The notes below the pieces were generated by a model that did not search any database, was not told where the DNA came from, and saw only the letters and a program-made list of their open reading frames with translations. A program made the translations under genes and the position numbers. Of a DNA stretch of 64,000 nt, positions 46,487-56,549 are shown in pieces. The first letter of the stretch is position 1; each line of letters opens with the position of its first letter. Origin of the DNA: Leifsonia sp. ALI-44-B (GTDB taxonomy: Bacteria; Actinomycetota; Actinomycetes; Actinomycetales; Microbacteriaceae); assembly GCF_001984125.1 (NCBI RefSeq), contig NZ_MTQL01000006.1, positions 620,001 through 684,000 on the forward strand, given 5' to 3'.

Positions 46487-47626
46487 ATGCGTATCGATTT
46501 CGCCTCCTCGGAGCGCTCCACCGTCGGCCTCGAGTGGGAGTTGGCCCTCGTCGATAGGGACACGGGCGACCTCGTTTCGGCGGCCGATCAGGTGCTCGAG
46601 CAGCTGAGCACCGATGGCGCGCCGCATCCTCACATCACGGGCGAGCTGCTGCGCAACACGGTCGAACTCGTCTCGGGGGTGCACCACAGCGTCCCGGATG
46701 CCATCGCCGACCTCTCCGGCCAGATCGACGAGGTTCGGGCCATCACCGACCCGCTGGGCATCGAGCTCGTGGGCAGCGGTTCGCATCCGTTCGGGCAGTG
46801 GTTCGACCAGGAGGTCACGGCCAAGGACCGTTACGCCAAGCTCATCGACCGCACGCAGTGGTGGGGCCGCAACATGATGATCTGGGGCGTGCACGCGCAC
46901 GTCGGCGTCGAGGACGTGCGCAAGGTGCTGCCGCTCGTGAACGGGCTCTTGACCTATTCGCCCCATCTGCAGGCCCTGTCGGCGTCCAGCCCGTTCTGGG
47001 GCGGCGTAGACACGGGTTACGCCTCGAACCGGGCGCTCATGTTCCAGCAGCTTCCGACCGCCGGGCTCCCCTATCAGCTCGAGCACTGGGGCGAATTCGA
47101 GTCCTACGTCGAGGACATGATGAAGACGGGCATAATCGAGGACTACACCGAGGTGCGCTGGGACATCCGCCCGTCGCCGCACTGGGGAACGGTCGAAATG
47201 CGTTCGTGCGACGGCGCCTCGAGCATCACCGAATTCGGGGCGTTGTCGGCGCTCATCCACTGCCTGGTCGAGCACCTGTCGTCGCGGCTCGACGACGGCG
47301 AGGCCCTCACCACGCTGCAGCCGTGGTTCGTGCGCGAGAACAAGTGGCGCGCCGCCCGGTACGGCATGGAGGCCGAGATCATTGTGCGACCCGACGGGCA
47401 CGAGCGCCTGGTTACGGACGAGATCGCCGAGCTGGTGGATGAGCTGAACCCCATCGCCCGGCGACTCGGGTGCGAGAAGGAATTGAACGATGCGCTCGTG
47501 ATTCTGCGCGTGGGGGCCAGTTATCAGCGGCAGCTGGCCGTGGCCCAGGCGAACGGCGGGAGCCTGCCGGCGGTCGTGCACATGCTGGCCAAGGAGCTGC
47601 GGCACGGGTTGCGCGTCGACGCGTAG
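46487..47626 (+). CDS. YbdK-type carboxylate-amine ligase (glutamate-cysteine ligase 2 family)
   Basis: The 379 residues match the GCS2/YbdK family of ATP-dependent carboxylate-amine ligases: [41 protein letters not shown] and [18 protein letters not shown]. YbdK has weak gamma-glutamylcysteine synthetase activity in vitro. Actinobacteria normally use mycothiol instead of glutathione, so the physiological product is unknown. GAGG lies before the ATG. It is divergent from rpsP and convergent with ffh, and stands alone. Confidence 0.9.
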   Translation: MRIDFASSERSTVGLEWELALVDRDTGDLVSAADQVLEQLSTDGAPHPHITGELLRNTVELVSGVHHSVPDAIADLSGQIDEVRAITDPLGIELVGSGSHPFGQWFDQEVTAKDRYAKLIDRTQWWGRNMMIWGVHAHVGVEDVRKVLPLVNGLLTYSPHLQALSASSPFWGGVDTGYASNRALMFQQLPTAGLPYQLEHWGEFESYVEDMMKTGIIEDYTEVRWDIRPSPHWGTVEMRSCDGASSITEFGALSALIHCLVEHLSSRLDDGEALTTLQPWFVRENKWRAARYGMEAEIIVRPDGHERLVTDEIAELVDELNPIARRLGCEKELNDALVILRVGASYQRQLAVAQANGGSLPAVVHMLAKELRHGLRVDA

Positions 47627-47700
47627 GCGCTGCGTTCCGGGGTCAGCGCGAGGCGCAACGCGCCGCCGTCGATTTCGAGGCGCTCGACCCATCGCGCGCA

Positions 47701-47740
47701 GAAAGCCGGGTCGGACACCTGTGTGTCTGACCCGGCTTTC
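47701..47740. terminator. Hairpin shared by ybdK-like gene and ffh
   Basis: An 18-bp inverted repeat (GAAAGCCGGGTCGGACAC and its complement, one G-T pair) with a 4-base loop lies between the convergent stops. The ends carry AAA/TTT on both sides, so it can act on both strands. Confidence 0.88.
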
Positions 47741-47754
47741 GTTCTGCGTCTCGC

Positions 47755-49329
47755 TTAGGAGCGACCGAGGAACTTCTGCAGCGTGGCGAGTTCTTCCGCC
47801 GAGGGGCCGGCTGCGGCATCCGCACCCTTGGCGCCCTTGGCGAGGCCGAAGCCCGTGCCGACGGGAGCAGCGGGCTGGGCGGGGCCGGCCGCGAGACCGG
47901 CGTTCTCGGCCGCACGTTTGGCCGGGTTGCCCGACTTCGAGCCACCCTTCTTCTTGGCGACGGGCTTCTTGGGCATGCGGCCGGCGCCCGGGATAGGACC
48001 CATGCCGGGCATCTGCGGCACGCCGCCCTTGGCCACGGTCTTCATCATCTTGGCCGCCTGCTCGAAGCGGTTGACGAGCGCGTTCACCTCGGTGACGGTG
48101 GTGCCCGAACCGCGCGCGATGCGCAGACGACGCGAGCCGTTGAGCAGCTTGGAGTTGCGGCGCTCGGCGGGCGTCATCGACTGGATGATCGCCTCGGTGC
48201 GCACCAGCTCGCTCTCGTCGAAGTTCTCGAGCTGCTGCTTCATCTGGCCCATGCCGGGCAGCATGCCCATCATCTTCTTGATGGAGCCCATGTTCTTGAG
48301 CTGCTGCATCTGCTTGAGGAAGTCCTCGAGCGTGAACGTGTCGGTGGCAAACTTCTCTGCCATCTCGCGCGCTTCGTCTTCGTCGAACGCCTCTTGCGCC
48401 TGCTCGATCAGGGTGAGGATGTCACCGAGGTCGAGGATGCGGCTGGCCATGCGGTCGGGGTAGAACGGCTCGAAGTCGTCGAGGCTCTCACCGGTCGAGG
48501 CGAAGATGATGGGACGGCCCGTGACCGAGGCGACCGAGAGGGCCGCACCACCGCGCGCGTCGCCGTCGAGCTTCGACAGCACGACGCCCGTGAAATCGAC
48601 GCCCTCCTGGAAGGCCTTGGCCGTGGCGACGGCGTCTTGACCGATCATGGCGTCGATGACGAAGAGCACCTCGTCGGGGTCGATGGCTTTGCGGATGTCG
48701 GCGGCCTGCTTCATCATGTCGCGGTCGACGCCGAGGCGGCCCGCCGTGTCGACGATGACGACGTCGTGGAGCTTGGTCTCGGCATACTTCACGGCGTCTT
48801 TGGCGACCTTGACCGGGTTGCCGACGCCGTTGCCGGGCTCGGGAGCGAAGACGGGCACGCCGGCCTGGCCGCCGACGACCTGCAGCTGGTTGACGGCGTT
48901 GGGGCGCTGAAGGTCGGCCGCGACGAGGATGGGCGTGTGGCCGTCTTTGACGAGCCACTTGGCGAGCTTGCCCGCGAGCGTCGTCTTACCGGCACCCTGC
49001 AGACCCGCGAGCATGATGATGGTCGGTGGGCGCTTGGCGAACTGCAGGCGGCGCTGCTCGCCACCCAGGATGTTGACGAGCTCTTCGTTCACGATCTGCA
49101 CGACCTGCTGCGCCGGGTTGAGCGCGCGGTTGACGTCGTCGCCGAGTGCGCGCTCGCGCACCGTGTTGGTGAACTGCTTGACCACATCGAACGCGACGTC
49201 GGCGTCGAGCAGTGCGCGCCGGATCTCGCGGACCGTGCCGTCGACATCGGACGCCGAGAGCTTGCCCTTCGTGCGGAGGTTCTTGAGTGTGTCTGTCAGC
49301 CGTTCGGACAGTGAGCCAAATGTCGCCAT
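47755..49329 (-). CDS. ffh: Signal recognition particle protein Ffh
   Basis: Ffh binds signal sequences and SRP RNA and docks with FtsY. N-domain, G-domain with GLQGAGKTTLAGK (about residue 105), DTAGRLGVD and TKLDGDARGGAAL, and a methionine-rich M domain (MQQLKNMGSIKKMMGMLPGMGQM) are in order. The C-terminus is extended by about 50 Gly/Pro/Ala residues, giving 524. It faces the plus-strand carboxylate-amine ligase gene. Its partner ftsY is also in this window at 51713-52588. Confidence 0.96.
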   Translation of the reverse strand: MATFGSLSERLTDTLKNLRTKGKLSASDVDGTVREIRRALLDADVAFDVVKQFTNTVRERALGDDVNRALNPAQQVVQIVNEELVNILGGEQRRLQFAKRPPTIIMLAGLQGAGKTTLAGKLAKWLVKDGHTPILVAADLQRPNAVNQLQVVGGQAGVPVFAPEPGNGVGNPVKVAKDAVKYAETKLHDVVIVDTAGRLGVDRDMMKQAADIRKAIDPDEVLFVIDAMIGQDAVATAKAFQEGVDFTGVVLSKLDGDARGGAALSVASVTGRPIIFASTGESLDDFEPFYPDRMASRILDLGDILTLIEQAQEAFDEDEAREMAEKFATDTFTLEDFLKQMQQLKNMGSIKKMMGMLPGMGQMKQQLENFDESELVRTEAIIQSMTPAERRNSKLLNGSRRLRIARGSGTTVTEVNALVNRFEQAAKMMKTVAKGGVPQMPGMGPIPGAGRMPKKPVAKKKGGSKSGNPAKRAAENAGLAAGPAQPAAPVGTGFGLAKGAKGADAAAGPSAEELATLQKFLGRS

Positions 49330-49375
49330 GATCCGACAAGTTTAGTCGATCGGGTGCACGGAGTTCGCTGACACC

Positions 49376-49403
49376 TCGACACGATTTCTGGATCGAGTAC
49401 ACT
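49376..49403 (+). promoter_or_regulatory. Predicted lipB promoter
   Basis: TCGACA (49376-49381) and TACACT (49398-49403), 16 bases apart, resemble -35 and -10 boxes and lie 30 bases before the lipB ATG, leaving room for the Shine-Dalgarno AAGGAG. Confidence 0.5.
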
Positions 49404-49433
49404 AACTCGAAAAGCTTCCGGAAGGAGCCCGGC

Positions 49434-50102
49434 ATGAGCGTCACCGTCAGCAGGACGATCGAGGCCCCGCGTCTCGTGCAACCCGGGTTCTCGCCGCATC
49501 CGGTCGGGTATGACGACGGGTCGCAATTGCAGCTCGACATCCACGCGGATGTCGTGGCGGGCCGTTCGCCCAACACGCTCGTGTTGCTCGAACACGAACC
49601 GGTGTTCACGGCGGGTCGGCGCACGACCGACGACGAGCGGCCGGTGGACGGCACACCCGTGGTCGACGTGGATCGCGGGGGCAAGATCACGTGGCACGGG
49701 CCGGGGCAGCTGGTGGGGTATCCGATCGTGCGTTTGCATGAGCCGATCGATGTGGTGGCCTATGTGCGGGCTCTCGAGGGCATCCTGATCGAGGTGCTGG
49801 GCGGTTTCGGCGTCACGGGCGAGCGCATCGAGGGGCGTTCGGGCGTGTGGGTGCAGCGGCCGGGCGTCGCCGCCGCCAAGATCGGGGCGATCGGCATCCG
49901 CGTGAACGATGGCGTGACGCGGCACGGGTTCGCCCTCAACTGCACCAACGACCTGGCGCCGTTCTCCGAGATCGTGCCGTGCGGCATTCGGGATGCCGGG
50001 GTGACGTCTATCCGCGAGGTGACGGGACAGGATGTCGCGCCCAAGACGGTGGCGGGCGCGGTCGCTCGAGCGTTCGGCGCAACCGAGGAGGTGTCGGCGT
50101 GA
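49434..50102 (+). CDS. lipB: Octanoyltransferase LipB
   Basis: LipB moves octanoate from acyl carrier protein to the lipoyl domains of 2-oxoacid dehydrogenases and GcvH. The motif [18 protein letters not shown], catalytic Lys149 (AAAKIGAIG) and Cys170 (FALNCTNDL) are present. The 222 residues are usual. AAGGAG lies 9 bases before the ATG. It overlaps lipA by 4 bases, so the two steps of lipoate synthesis are made from one transcript. Confidence 0.96.
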   Translation: MSVTVSRTIEAPRLVQPGFSPHPVGYDDGSQLQLDIHADVVAGRSPNTLVLLEHEPVFTAGRRTTDDERPVDGTPVVDVDRGGKITWHGPGQLVGYPIVRLHEPIDVVAYVRALEGILIEVLGGFGVTGERIEGRSGVWVQRPGVAAAKIGAIGIRVNDGVTRHGFALNCTNDLAPFSEIVPCGIRDAGVTSIREVTGQDVAPKTVAGAVARAFGATEEVSA

Positions 50103-51202
50103 GCGCGTGCGGGACGAGTAACGGGGCGTCGCACGGTGCGGCGGCGACGGGTTGTGGAACGACGGGCGCTGCGGCACCGAGCGGCGTGGCGACTGCGGGG
50201 ACGGCGAGTTCGGCAACAGGCGCGAACGGGCGCAAGCTGCTGCGGCTCGAAGTCCGCAACGGCGAGACGCCGATCGAGCGCAAGCCGGCGTGGATCAAGA
50301 CGAAGGCGCGCATGGGGCCCGAGTACCAGCAGCTGCAGAGCCTCGTGAAGAGCGAGGACCTGCACACGGTGTGCCAAGAAGCCGGATGTCCGAACATCTA
50401 CGAGTGCTGGGAAGACCGTGAGGCGACGTTCTTGATCGGCGGTTCGCAGTGCACGAGGCGGTGCGACTTCTGTCAGATCGATACGGGTAAGCCGGCCGAC
50501 TACGACACCGACGAGCCGCGTCGGGTGGCGGCATCCGTGCGGGCGATGCAGTTGCGCTACGCGACCGTGACCGGGGTGGCCCGGGACGACCTGCCCGATG
50601 AGGGGGCGTGGTTGCACGCCGAGACCGTGCGGCGCATTCACGCCGAGAACCCGGGCACGGGCGTCGAGATTCTCGCGACCGACTTCTCGGGCAACCCCGA
50701 TTTGCTGGGCGAGGTGTTCGAGGCGCGTCCGGAGGTGTTCGCGCACAACGTCGAGACGGTGCCGCGCATCTTCAAGCGCATCCGCCCGGCGTTTCGCTAT
50801 GAACGCTCATTAGATGTCCTCACGCAGGCGCGGGCGGCCGGCCTGATCACCAAGTCGAACCTGATCCTCGGGATGGGCGAGGAGCGGCACGAGATCTCGC
50901 AGGCGCTGCGCGATCTGCACGACGCGGGCACCGACATCATCACCATCACGCAATACCTGCGCCCGACGCCGCGGCACCTGCCCGTGGCGCGCTGGCTGCC
51001 GCCCGAGGAGTTTCTCGAGATCAAGGGCGAGGCCGACGAGATCGGTTTCTCGGGGGCGCTGGCCGGGCCGCTCGTGCGGTCGAGCTATCGCGCGGGCCGG
51101 CTCTGGGCGCAGTCGATGCGGGCCAAGGGCCGCGTCCTGCCCGACGACCTCGCACACCTCGATCGCACCGACGGCGAGCCGGTGTTCCTGCAGGGGGTGT
51201 AA
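50099..51202 (+). CDS. lipA: Lipoyl synthase LipA
   Basis: LipA is a radical SAM enzyme that inserts two sulfurs into the octanoyl chain made by LipB. The auxiliary cluster motif [12 protein letters not shown] and the radical SAM motif CTRRCDFC are present, with the C-terminal RSSYRAG Ser ligand. The GTG start overlaps the lipB stop (GTGA) and has GAGGAGG upstream. The first 42 residues are an unusual Ala/Gly/Ser/Thr-rich leader with two extra Cys, before the core starting [15 protein letters not shown]; total 367 residues. Confidence 0.95.
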   Translation: MSACGTSNGASHGAAATGCGTTGAAAPSGVATAGTASSATGANGRKLLRLEVRNGETPIERKPAWIKTKARMGPEYQQLQSLVKSEDLHTVCQEAGCPNIYECWEDREATFLIGGSQCTRRCDFCQIDTGKPADYDTDEPRRVAASVRAMQLRYATVTGVARDDLPDEGAWLHAETVRRIHAENPGTGVEILATDFSGNPDLLGEVFEARPEVFAHNVETVPRIFKRIRPAFRYERSLDVLTQARAAGLITKSNLILGMGEERHEISQALRDLHDAGTDIITITQYLRPTPRHLPVARWLPPEEFLEIKGEADEIGFSGALAGPLVRSSYRAGRLWAQSMRAKGRVLPDDLAHLDRTDGEPVFLQGV

Positions 51203-51212
51203 TTGAGGCGCG

Positions 51213-51713
51213 CTACTCGACGATCGTGATCGAGACGGGTGTGACCGAGCGGCTGAGCGAGACGAGAAGCGCGAGGTCGGAGCCATCCGGGTCGAGCGCG
51301 AACTCGAGGTCGACGAACGCCTCGGTGTCGGAGGACGCCGACGGGTGCACCGCCACGCGCGTGAGCACGAGCGAGCGGATGAGGTCGACGTCGAGGTCAC
51401 CCGAGTGGTCGACGAACAGATCCTCGATGCCGTCGCCGTATTCCTCGACGGCCTGCACGACGAAGACCGACACGTCGCTTTCGCGGTCGTCGACCGCTGA
51501 CAGCATGTCCTCGCGGGCCCGCAGGTCGAGGCCCTCGAGGGCCTGCAGCAGCGCGGCCGCGATGTCGAGATCCTTGTCGCTGACACCTTCGCCGCGCGGA
51601 ACGCTCATGGACAGATCGACGTACTGGTCGCCGACCTCGACCGATTCGGACCAGTAGAGCCCTCCGCCCGGCTGCTCTTCGATCAGGCCGAAGTAGTCGT
51701 GCTCGAGCGCCAC
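51213..51713 (-). CDS. Small acidic protein (DUF2004-like)
   Basis: A 166-residue, strongly acidic protein starting VALEHDYFGLIEEQPGGGLYWSESVEVG. The beta-rich N-terminal half and the pattern of alternating hydrophobic residues resemble the DUF2004 group, but I am not certain. There is no catalytic motif or membrane segment. The GTG start overlaps the ftsY stop (TAGTG), so it is translationally coupled to ftsY and ends the smc-ftsY transcript. Confidence 0.72.
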   Translation of the reverse strand: MALEHDYFGLIEEQPGGGLYWSESVEVGDQYVDLSMSVPRGEGVSDKDLDIAAALLQALEGLDLRAREDMLSAVDDRESDVSVFVVQAVEEYGDGIEDLFVDHSGDLDVDLIRSLVLTRVAVHPSASSDTEAFVDLEFALDPDGSDLALLVSLSRSVTPVSITIVE

Positions 51714-52588
51714 TAGCCGACCAGTTTCTGCGCGAAGACATGCGGCGTGAAACCGGTGAGGTCGTTGATGCCCTCGCCCTGGCCGACGAGCTTGATGGGG
51801 ATGCCCGTCTTCTCCTGCACGGCGAGCACGAATCCACCGCGCGCCGAACCGTCGAGCTTCGTCAGCACGAGACCCGTCACGCCGGCGTGTTCTATGAACG
51901 CCTCGGCCTGCGACAGCCCGTTCTGGCCCGTCGTGGCGTCGAGCACCAGCAGCACCTCGCTGATCGGGGCCTGCTTCTCGATGACGCGCCGCACCTTGGT
52001 GAGCTCGTCCATGAGCCCGCCCTTCGTCTGCAGGCGACCGGCCGTGTCGATGACGACGATCTCGGTGCCCGTGCGCTTGGCGTATTCGATGGTCTGGAAG
52101 GCGACGGATGCGGGGTCTTGCCCCTGCTGCTGCGGGCGCACGATCGCGGCGCCGGCTCGCTCCGCCCACGTGGCGAGCTGTTCGACGGCGGCGGCGCGGA
52201 ACGTGTCGGCGGCCCCGACGACCACCGTGCGGCCGTAGGTGCCGAGGAACTTGGCGAACTTGCCGATGGTGGTGGTCTTGCCGACACCGTTCACACCGAC
52301 GACCAGCACGACGGCCGGGCGCTCGGTGAGCTTCAGCGTCGTGTCGTACTTCGACAGGCGCTCCTCGATGGACTCGCGCAGCATGCGCTGCAGGTCGCGC
52401 GGGTCGGTCGTGCGGTAGCGGGCGACCTTCTGCCGCAGGTCGTCGACGACGAACTCGGTGAGGTCGGGGCCGAAATCGGCCGTGATGAGAGCGTGTTCCA
52501 GCTGATCCCAGGTGTCATCGTCGATGGTGGGTTTTTGGAACATGCCGCGCAGGGCGCCGGACAGGGACCAGGGTGTACGTTCTGCCAT
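51713..52588 (-). CDS. ftsY: SRP receptor FtsY
   Basis: FtsY is the membrane-associated receptor for SRP. The GTPase domain has GVNGVGKTTTIGK (about residue 98), DTAGRLQTKGGLMDEL and TKLDGSARGGFVL. At 291 residues it has only the NG domain: the long acidic A domain of E. coli is absent, as is normal in many actinobacteria. It follows smc by 9 bases. Confidence 0.96.
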   Translation of the reverse strand: MAERTPWSLSGALRGMFQKPTIDDDTWDQLEHALITADFGPDLTEFVVDDLRQKVARYRTTDPRDLQRMLRESIEERLSKYDTTLKLTERPAVVLVVGVNGVGKTTTIGKFAKFLGTYGRTVVVGAADTFRAAAVEQLATWAERAGAAIVRPQQQGQDPASVAFQTIEYAKRTGTEIVVIDTAGRLQTKGGLMDELTKVRRVIEKQAPISEVLLVLDATTGQNGLSQAEAFIEHAGVTGLVLTKLDGSARGGFVLAVQEKTGIPIKLVGQGEGINDLTGFTPHVFAQKLVG

Positions 52589-52597
52589 GCATCCAGC

Positions 52598-55500
52598 CTA
52601 CGGCGTCGCCACGCGTTGACCGACGACCGCCGACACGCCGTCTTGCCGCATCGACACGCCGTAGAGGGCATCCGCGATCTCCATGGTGCGCTTCTGGTGC
52701 GTGATGACGATCAACTGGCTGGTCGAGCGGAGGTCTTCGAAGATCTCGAGCAGGCGGCCCAGGTTGGCATCGTCGAGCGCCGCCTCGACCTCGTCCATGA
52801 TGTAGAACGGGCTCGGGCGGGCCTTGAAGATGCTGATGAGCAGGGCCACGGCGGCCAGTGAACGTTCGCCGCCCGAGAGCAGCGACAGGCGCTCGATCTT
52901 CTTGCCGGCGGGTTTGACCTGCACCTCGATGCCCGTCGTGAGGAGGTCGTCGGGGTTCGTGAGCGAGATGCTGCCCGTGCCTCCCGGGAAGAGCACCGGG
53001 AACACCTCGGTGAAGGCCCGCTGTGTGTCGTCGAAGGCGCTGCGGAAGATGGTCTGCATGCGGTCGTCGAGTTCGTCGATGATCGTGAGCAGGTCCTTGC
53101 GCGTCTTGGTGAGATCGGCGAGTTGTTCGGTGAGGAAGGCGTGGCGTTGTTCGAGCGCCGCGAATTCTTCTAGCGCGAGCGGGTTGACGCGGCCGAGTTG
53201 CGCGAGTTTGCGTTCGGCGCGCTCGAAACGCTTCTTCTGTGCGGCACGGTCGAAGGGGATGCCGCGGGGCGCGGCGGGCTGGGCTCCAGACGTGTCGTCG
53301 TCCCCGTCGGTGTCACCTTGCCCGGAGGCGTCGGCGTTTTCGTCGCCGACCGGTGCGAGCGCCGTCTCACGGGCACCACTCACGACGGCGCCGGCGAACT
53401 CGCGGCGTGTGGCGGCAGCTACTCCCCCGCTGCCCGCCTCGATCTCGGCCTCGAGTTCGGCGATGACCGCTGCTGCCGCGGCGGCCTCCTGAGCTTCGAG
53501 TTTCTCCGCGATCGTCGCGAGCAGGTCGGCATCATCGGGGACGAGCTGGTCGGGGCCGTATTCGGCCACGAGCACGTCTTCAACGAGCCCGAGCTCCGAA
53601 CCGGCGCGCTCGAGCAAACCGGACAAGTGAAGCTTCTTCTCGTAAATCTGCAGCTCGAGGCCGTGCACGTTCTCGGTGATGGCCTGCAGGCGCTCGCGGA
53701 GACCGGCCTCCTGGCGACGCAGCGCCCCGAGTTCCTCGTTCTGGCTGCGACGCTCCTCCTCCGCGGCGGCGAGACGCAGAGAGCTCTCGGACACCGAACG
53801 GTCGACGGAGGCGAGCACGGCGGGAAGCGTTTCGATGACGTGGGTGGCGGCATCCACCTGGCGACGACGGATGACCGCGCGCCGTGCAGCCTCTTCGGCC
53901 TGCCGGCGCTCCTGGTCGCGGCGGCGCACGAGCGAACCGATGCGCGCGTCACCCTGGCGCACACGCTCGCGGGCCGTCTCGAGGGAGAGGCGCGCCTGCA
54001 CCTCGGCTTCGCGGGCCGCGTCGAGTTCGGCCATCACGGCGTCGCGCGCGCTGACGTCGAGGATCGGCCGCGGGCGGGACGAGGCCTGGTCGAGCGCCTG
54101 CTTGGCCTGATCGAGGGCGTTCTGCGCGTCGTTCACGGTGTTTTCGGCCAGGGCCAGGGCCGACCGAATGCGCTCGCACTCCGCCGTCGACGACTCGACC
54201 TGCACGAGCGCGCGGTTGACCTTCTCACTGTGGGCCGCCAGCTCGGCGTCGTACTGGCGCAGCATCTGCAGCGCGTCGGCGGACTGCTTCTTCGCCACCT
54301 GATTCTGCTGTCGCTGCTCGGTGAGTTCGTAGCGCAGGCGCTCGATGGTCGAGGTGAGGCCCTCGAGGGCGTCGGCCGCGGCGTCGCGTTCGGCCAAGAG
54401 TTCGATGCGGCTGGGCTGTTCACCCGAGCCGCCCGAGAGCACGTGAGAGGTGAGGACGTCTCCGGCGTCGGTGACGATGGTCGCGCGATCGGGATGCGCG
54501 AGCGTGAGGCGTTCGCGGCGGGCGCTGTCGACATCCGGCGCGACGTAGATGGTCGAGAGGAGCGCGAGCACGCCGGCGGGGGCCTGCACGAGCGTGTCGG
54601 CACGCACGAGGCTGCCGGCGCGAGGCGGGAGGTCCATCGAACCGGCGCCGTCTTGGCGAGCAGTGGCCTTCGTGCCCGATCCCGCGGCGACCGCGTCTAA
54701 GGCGCGGCTCCGGTCTGTGGCGTCGCCGGAATCTGCGCCAGGAGGCGAGGACTGTTGCAGCGACGCGTCGCCGGCGATGACGACGTCGACGCGGCCGAGC
54801 TTGTTGTCCCGCGCATAGGCGACGGCACGGGCCGCGTTGTCATCGGTGTCGGCGAGAACGGCCTCGGCGAGCGAGCCGAGGGCTGCGGCGATGGCGGCCT
54901 CGGAACCCGGGGTCACCTGCACGTGGTCGGCCACGACACCCAGGATGCCTGCGAGCCCGGCCGCCGTCAGGTCGGCCGAGCCGTTCTTCACGTCGAGGGC
55001 GCGCGACAGGGCGCTCTTCTTGGCCTGCAGGGCGTCGCGCTCGCGCTCGGCCCGGTGCAGTTCGTCGCGCAGGCGCTCGATCTCGGCATCCGTGTCGAAC
55101 ACGCGCGCCTGCGCGAGCTCGTACTCCTCGTCGAGGCCCGACTGCCCGTGGTCGGTGGGCGCCTCTTCGCCCTCGAGGTCGGCCAGGCGGGCGGATGCGT
55201 CGAGCCGACGTTGCTCGGCCGCCTCCAACGCATTCTGCTGCCGCAGGTGCTCGCCGCGCACGGCCGCCAGGCGGGATGCGGCCGTGTCGGCCTGCCCGCT
55301 GAGTTTCGAGATCTCGAGGTCGTGGCGCGAGACGAGCGCGCTCTGCGCCGCGATCTCCTGGTCGATGCCGTCGAGGCTGGCCCGCGCCGTGGCGGTCTGG
55401 GCGGCGGCCCGCTTCCAGGCGTCGTCTGCGTCGTCAACGGCGGCGGTCAGGCGCACGAGCTCGGCACGCGCCTCGTCGATGGTCGCGGCGCTCACGGTCG

Positions 55501-56467
55501 GCTGCGCGTCGGGCGCCTCGGCCTCGCTGCCGAGCAGGGCCAGGCGCTGGTTCGCCAACGTGTAGAGGCTGCGCAGCCGCTCCTGCACCGATTCGAGCGC
55601 GAAAGCCGTGCGCCGGGCGGTGTCGACGGCGTCGCCGATCTGCGCCTGTTCGAGGCGCGAGGCGCGCAACTGAGCCTGCTCGAGCTGCTCCTGCACGACG
55701 ATGCGTTCGCTGTGACGCTCCTGCTCGCCACGAGTGTGGTCGTCGAGGGCGCGTCGCAAGGCCACGACGTCGTCGGCCAAGAGGCGGGCTCGGGCATCCC
55801 GAACCACGGCCTGGATGCTCTGGGCCTCGCGCGCGATCTCAGCCTGGTGTCCGAGCGGCTTCAGCTGGCGGCGGATCTCGCCCGCGAGGTCGCTCAGGCG
55901 CGTGAGGTTGGCCTGCATGGCGTCGAGCTTGCGCACGGTCTTCTCTTTGCGCCGACGGTGTTTCAGGATGCCCGCGGCCTCTTCGATGAACCCGCGACGC
56001 TCTTCGGCGCTGGCGTGCAGCACCTGGTCGAGCTGCCCCTGGCCGACGATGACGTGCATTTCGCGGCCGAGACCCGAGTCGCTCAGCAGTTCTTGCACGT
56101 CGAGCAGCCGGCAGCTGTCGCCGTTGATGGCGTATTCGCTGCCGCCGTTGCGGAACAGCGTGCGGCTGATCGTGACCTCGGTGTAGTCGATGGGCAGCGC
56201 GCCGTCGGAGTTGTCGATGGTGAGCAGAACCTGGGCCCGGCCGAGGGGCCCGCGCGTCGACGTACCCGCGAAGATGACGTCTTCCATCTTTCCGCCGCGC
56301 AGCGTTTTGGCGCCCTGCTCCCCCATCACCCAGGCGAGCGCGTCGACGACATTCGATTTGCCCGAACCGTTGGGCCCGACGACGCACGTGACGCCCTGCT
56401 CGAAGGCGAACGTCGTCGATTGCGCGAACGACTTGAACCCCTTCAGCGTGAGGCTCTTCAGGTACAC
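52598..56467 (-). CDS. smc: Chromosome segregation protein SMC
   Basis: SMC is the ring-shaped condensin ATPase. Head motif VVGPNGSGKSNVVDAL (about residue 31), two long coiled coils, a hinge near 520-690, and the C-terminal head with the ABC signature LSGGERSLAAVALL (about 1190) and Walker B YIMDEVEAALDD are all present. The 1289 residues exceed the usual 1180-1200, mainly through a polar insertion of about 55 residues in the hinge (near 575-630) and an acidic insertion shortly before the last head segment. The GTG start has AAAGGG upstream. It lies between mutM and ftsY. Confidence 0.96.
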   Translation of the reverse strand: MYLKSLTLKGFKSFAQSTTFAFEQGVTCVVGPNGSGKSNVVDALAWVMGEQGAKTLRGGKMEDVIFAGTSTRGPLGRAQVLLTIDNSDGALPIDYTEVTISRTLFRNGGSEYAINGDSCRLLDVQELLSDSGLGREMHVIVGQGQLDQVLHASAEERRGFIEEAAGILKHRRRKEKTVRKLDAMQANLTRLSDLAGEIRRQLKPLGHQAEIAREAQSIQAVVRDARARLLADDVVALRRALDDHTRGEQERHSERIVVQEQLEQAQLRASRLEQAQIGDAVDTARRTAFALESVQERLRSLYTLANQRLALLGSEAEAPDAQPTVSAATIDEARAELVRLTAAVDDADDAWKRAAAQTATARASLDGIDQEIAAQSALVSRHDLEISKLSGQADTAASRLAAVRGEHLRQQNALEAAEQRRLDASARLADLEGEEAPTDHGQSGLDEEYELAQARVFDTDAEIERLRDELHRAERERDALQAKKSALSRALDVKNGSADLTAAGLAGILGVVADHVQVTPGSEAAIAAALGSLAEAVLADTDDNAARAVAYARDNKLGRVDVVIAGDASLQQSSPPGADSGDATDRSRALDAVAAGSGTKATARQDGAGSMDLPPRAGSLVRADTLVQAPAGVLALLSTIYVAPDVDSARRERLTLAHPDRATIVTDAGDVLTSHVLSGGSGEQPSRIELLAERDAAADALEGLTSTIERLRYELTEQRQQNQVAKKQSADALQMLRQYDAELAAHSEKVNRALVQVESSTAECERIRSALALAENTVNDAQNALDQAKQALDQASSRPRPILDVSARDAVMAELDAAREAEVQARLSLETARERVRQGDARIGSLVRRRDQERRQAEEAARRAVIRRRQVDAATHVIETLPAVLASVDRSVSESSLRLAAAEEERRSQNEELGALRRQEAGLRERLQAITENVHGLELQIYEKKLHLSGLLERAGSELGLVEDVLVAEYGPDQLVPDDADLLATIAEKLEAQEAAAAAAVIAELEAEIEAGSGGVAAATRREFAGAVVSGARETALAPVGDENADASGQGDTDGDDDTSGAQPAAPRGIPFDRAAQKKRFERAERKLAQLGRVNPLALEEFAALEQRHAFLTEQLADLTKTRKDLLTIIDELDDRMQTIFRSAFDDTQRAFTEVFPVLFPGGTGSISLTNPDDLLTTGIEVQVKPAGKKIERLSLLSGGERSLAAVALLISIFKARPSPFYIMDEVEAALDDANLGRLLEIFEDLRSTSQLIVITHQKRTMEIADALYGVSMRQDGVSAVVGQRVATP

Positions 56468-56549
56468 CGGGTTCGCCCTTTCGGTGGCGGGATTCTTATC
56501 TTTCTACGCTAGTGGATGCGGTGCCCTGAGCCCCGGACATCCGCGCGTT

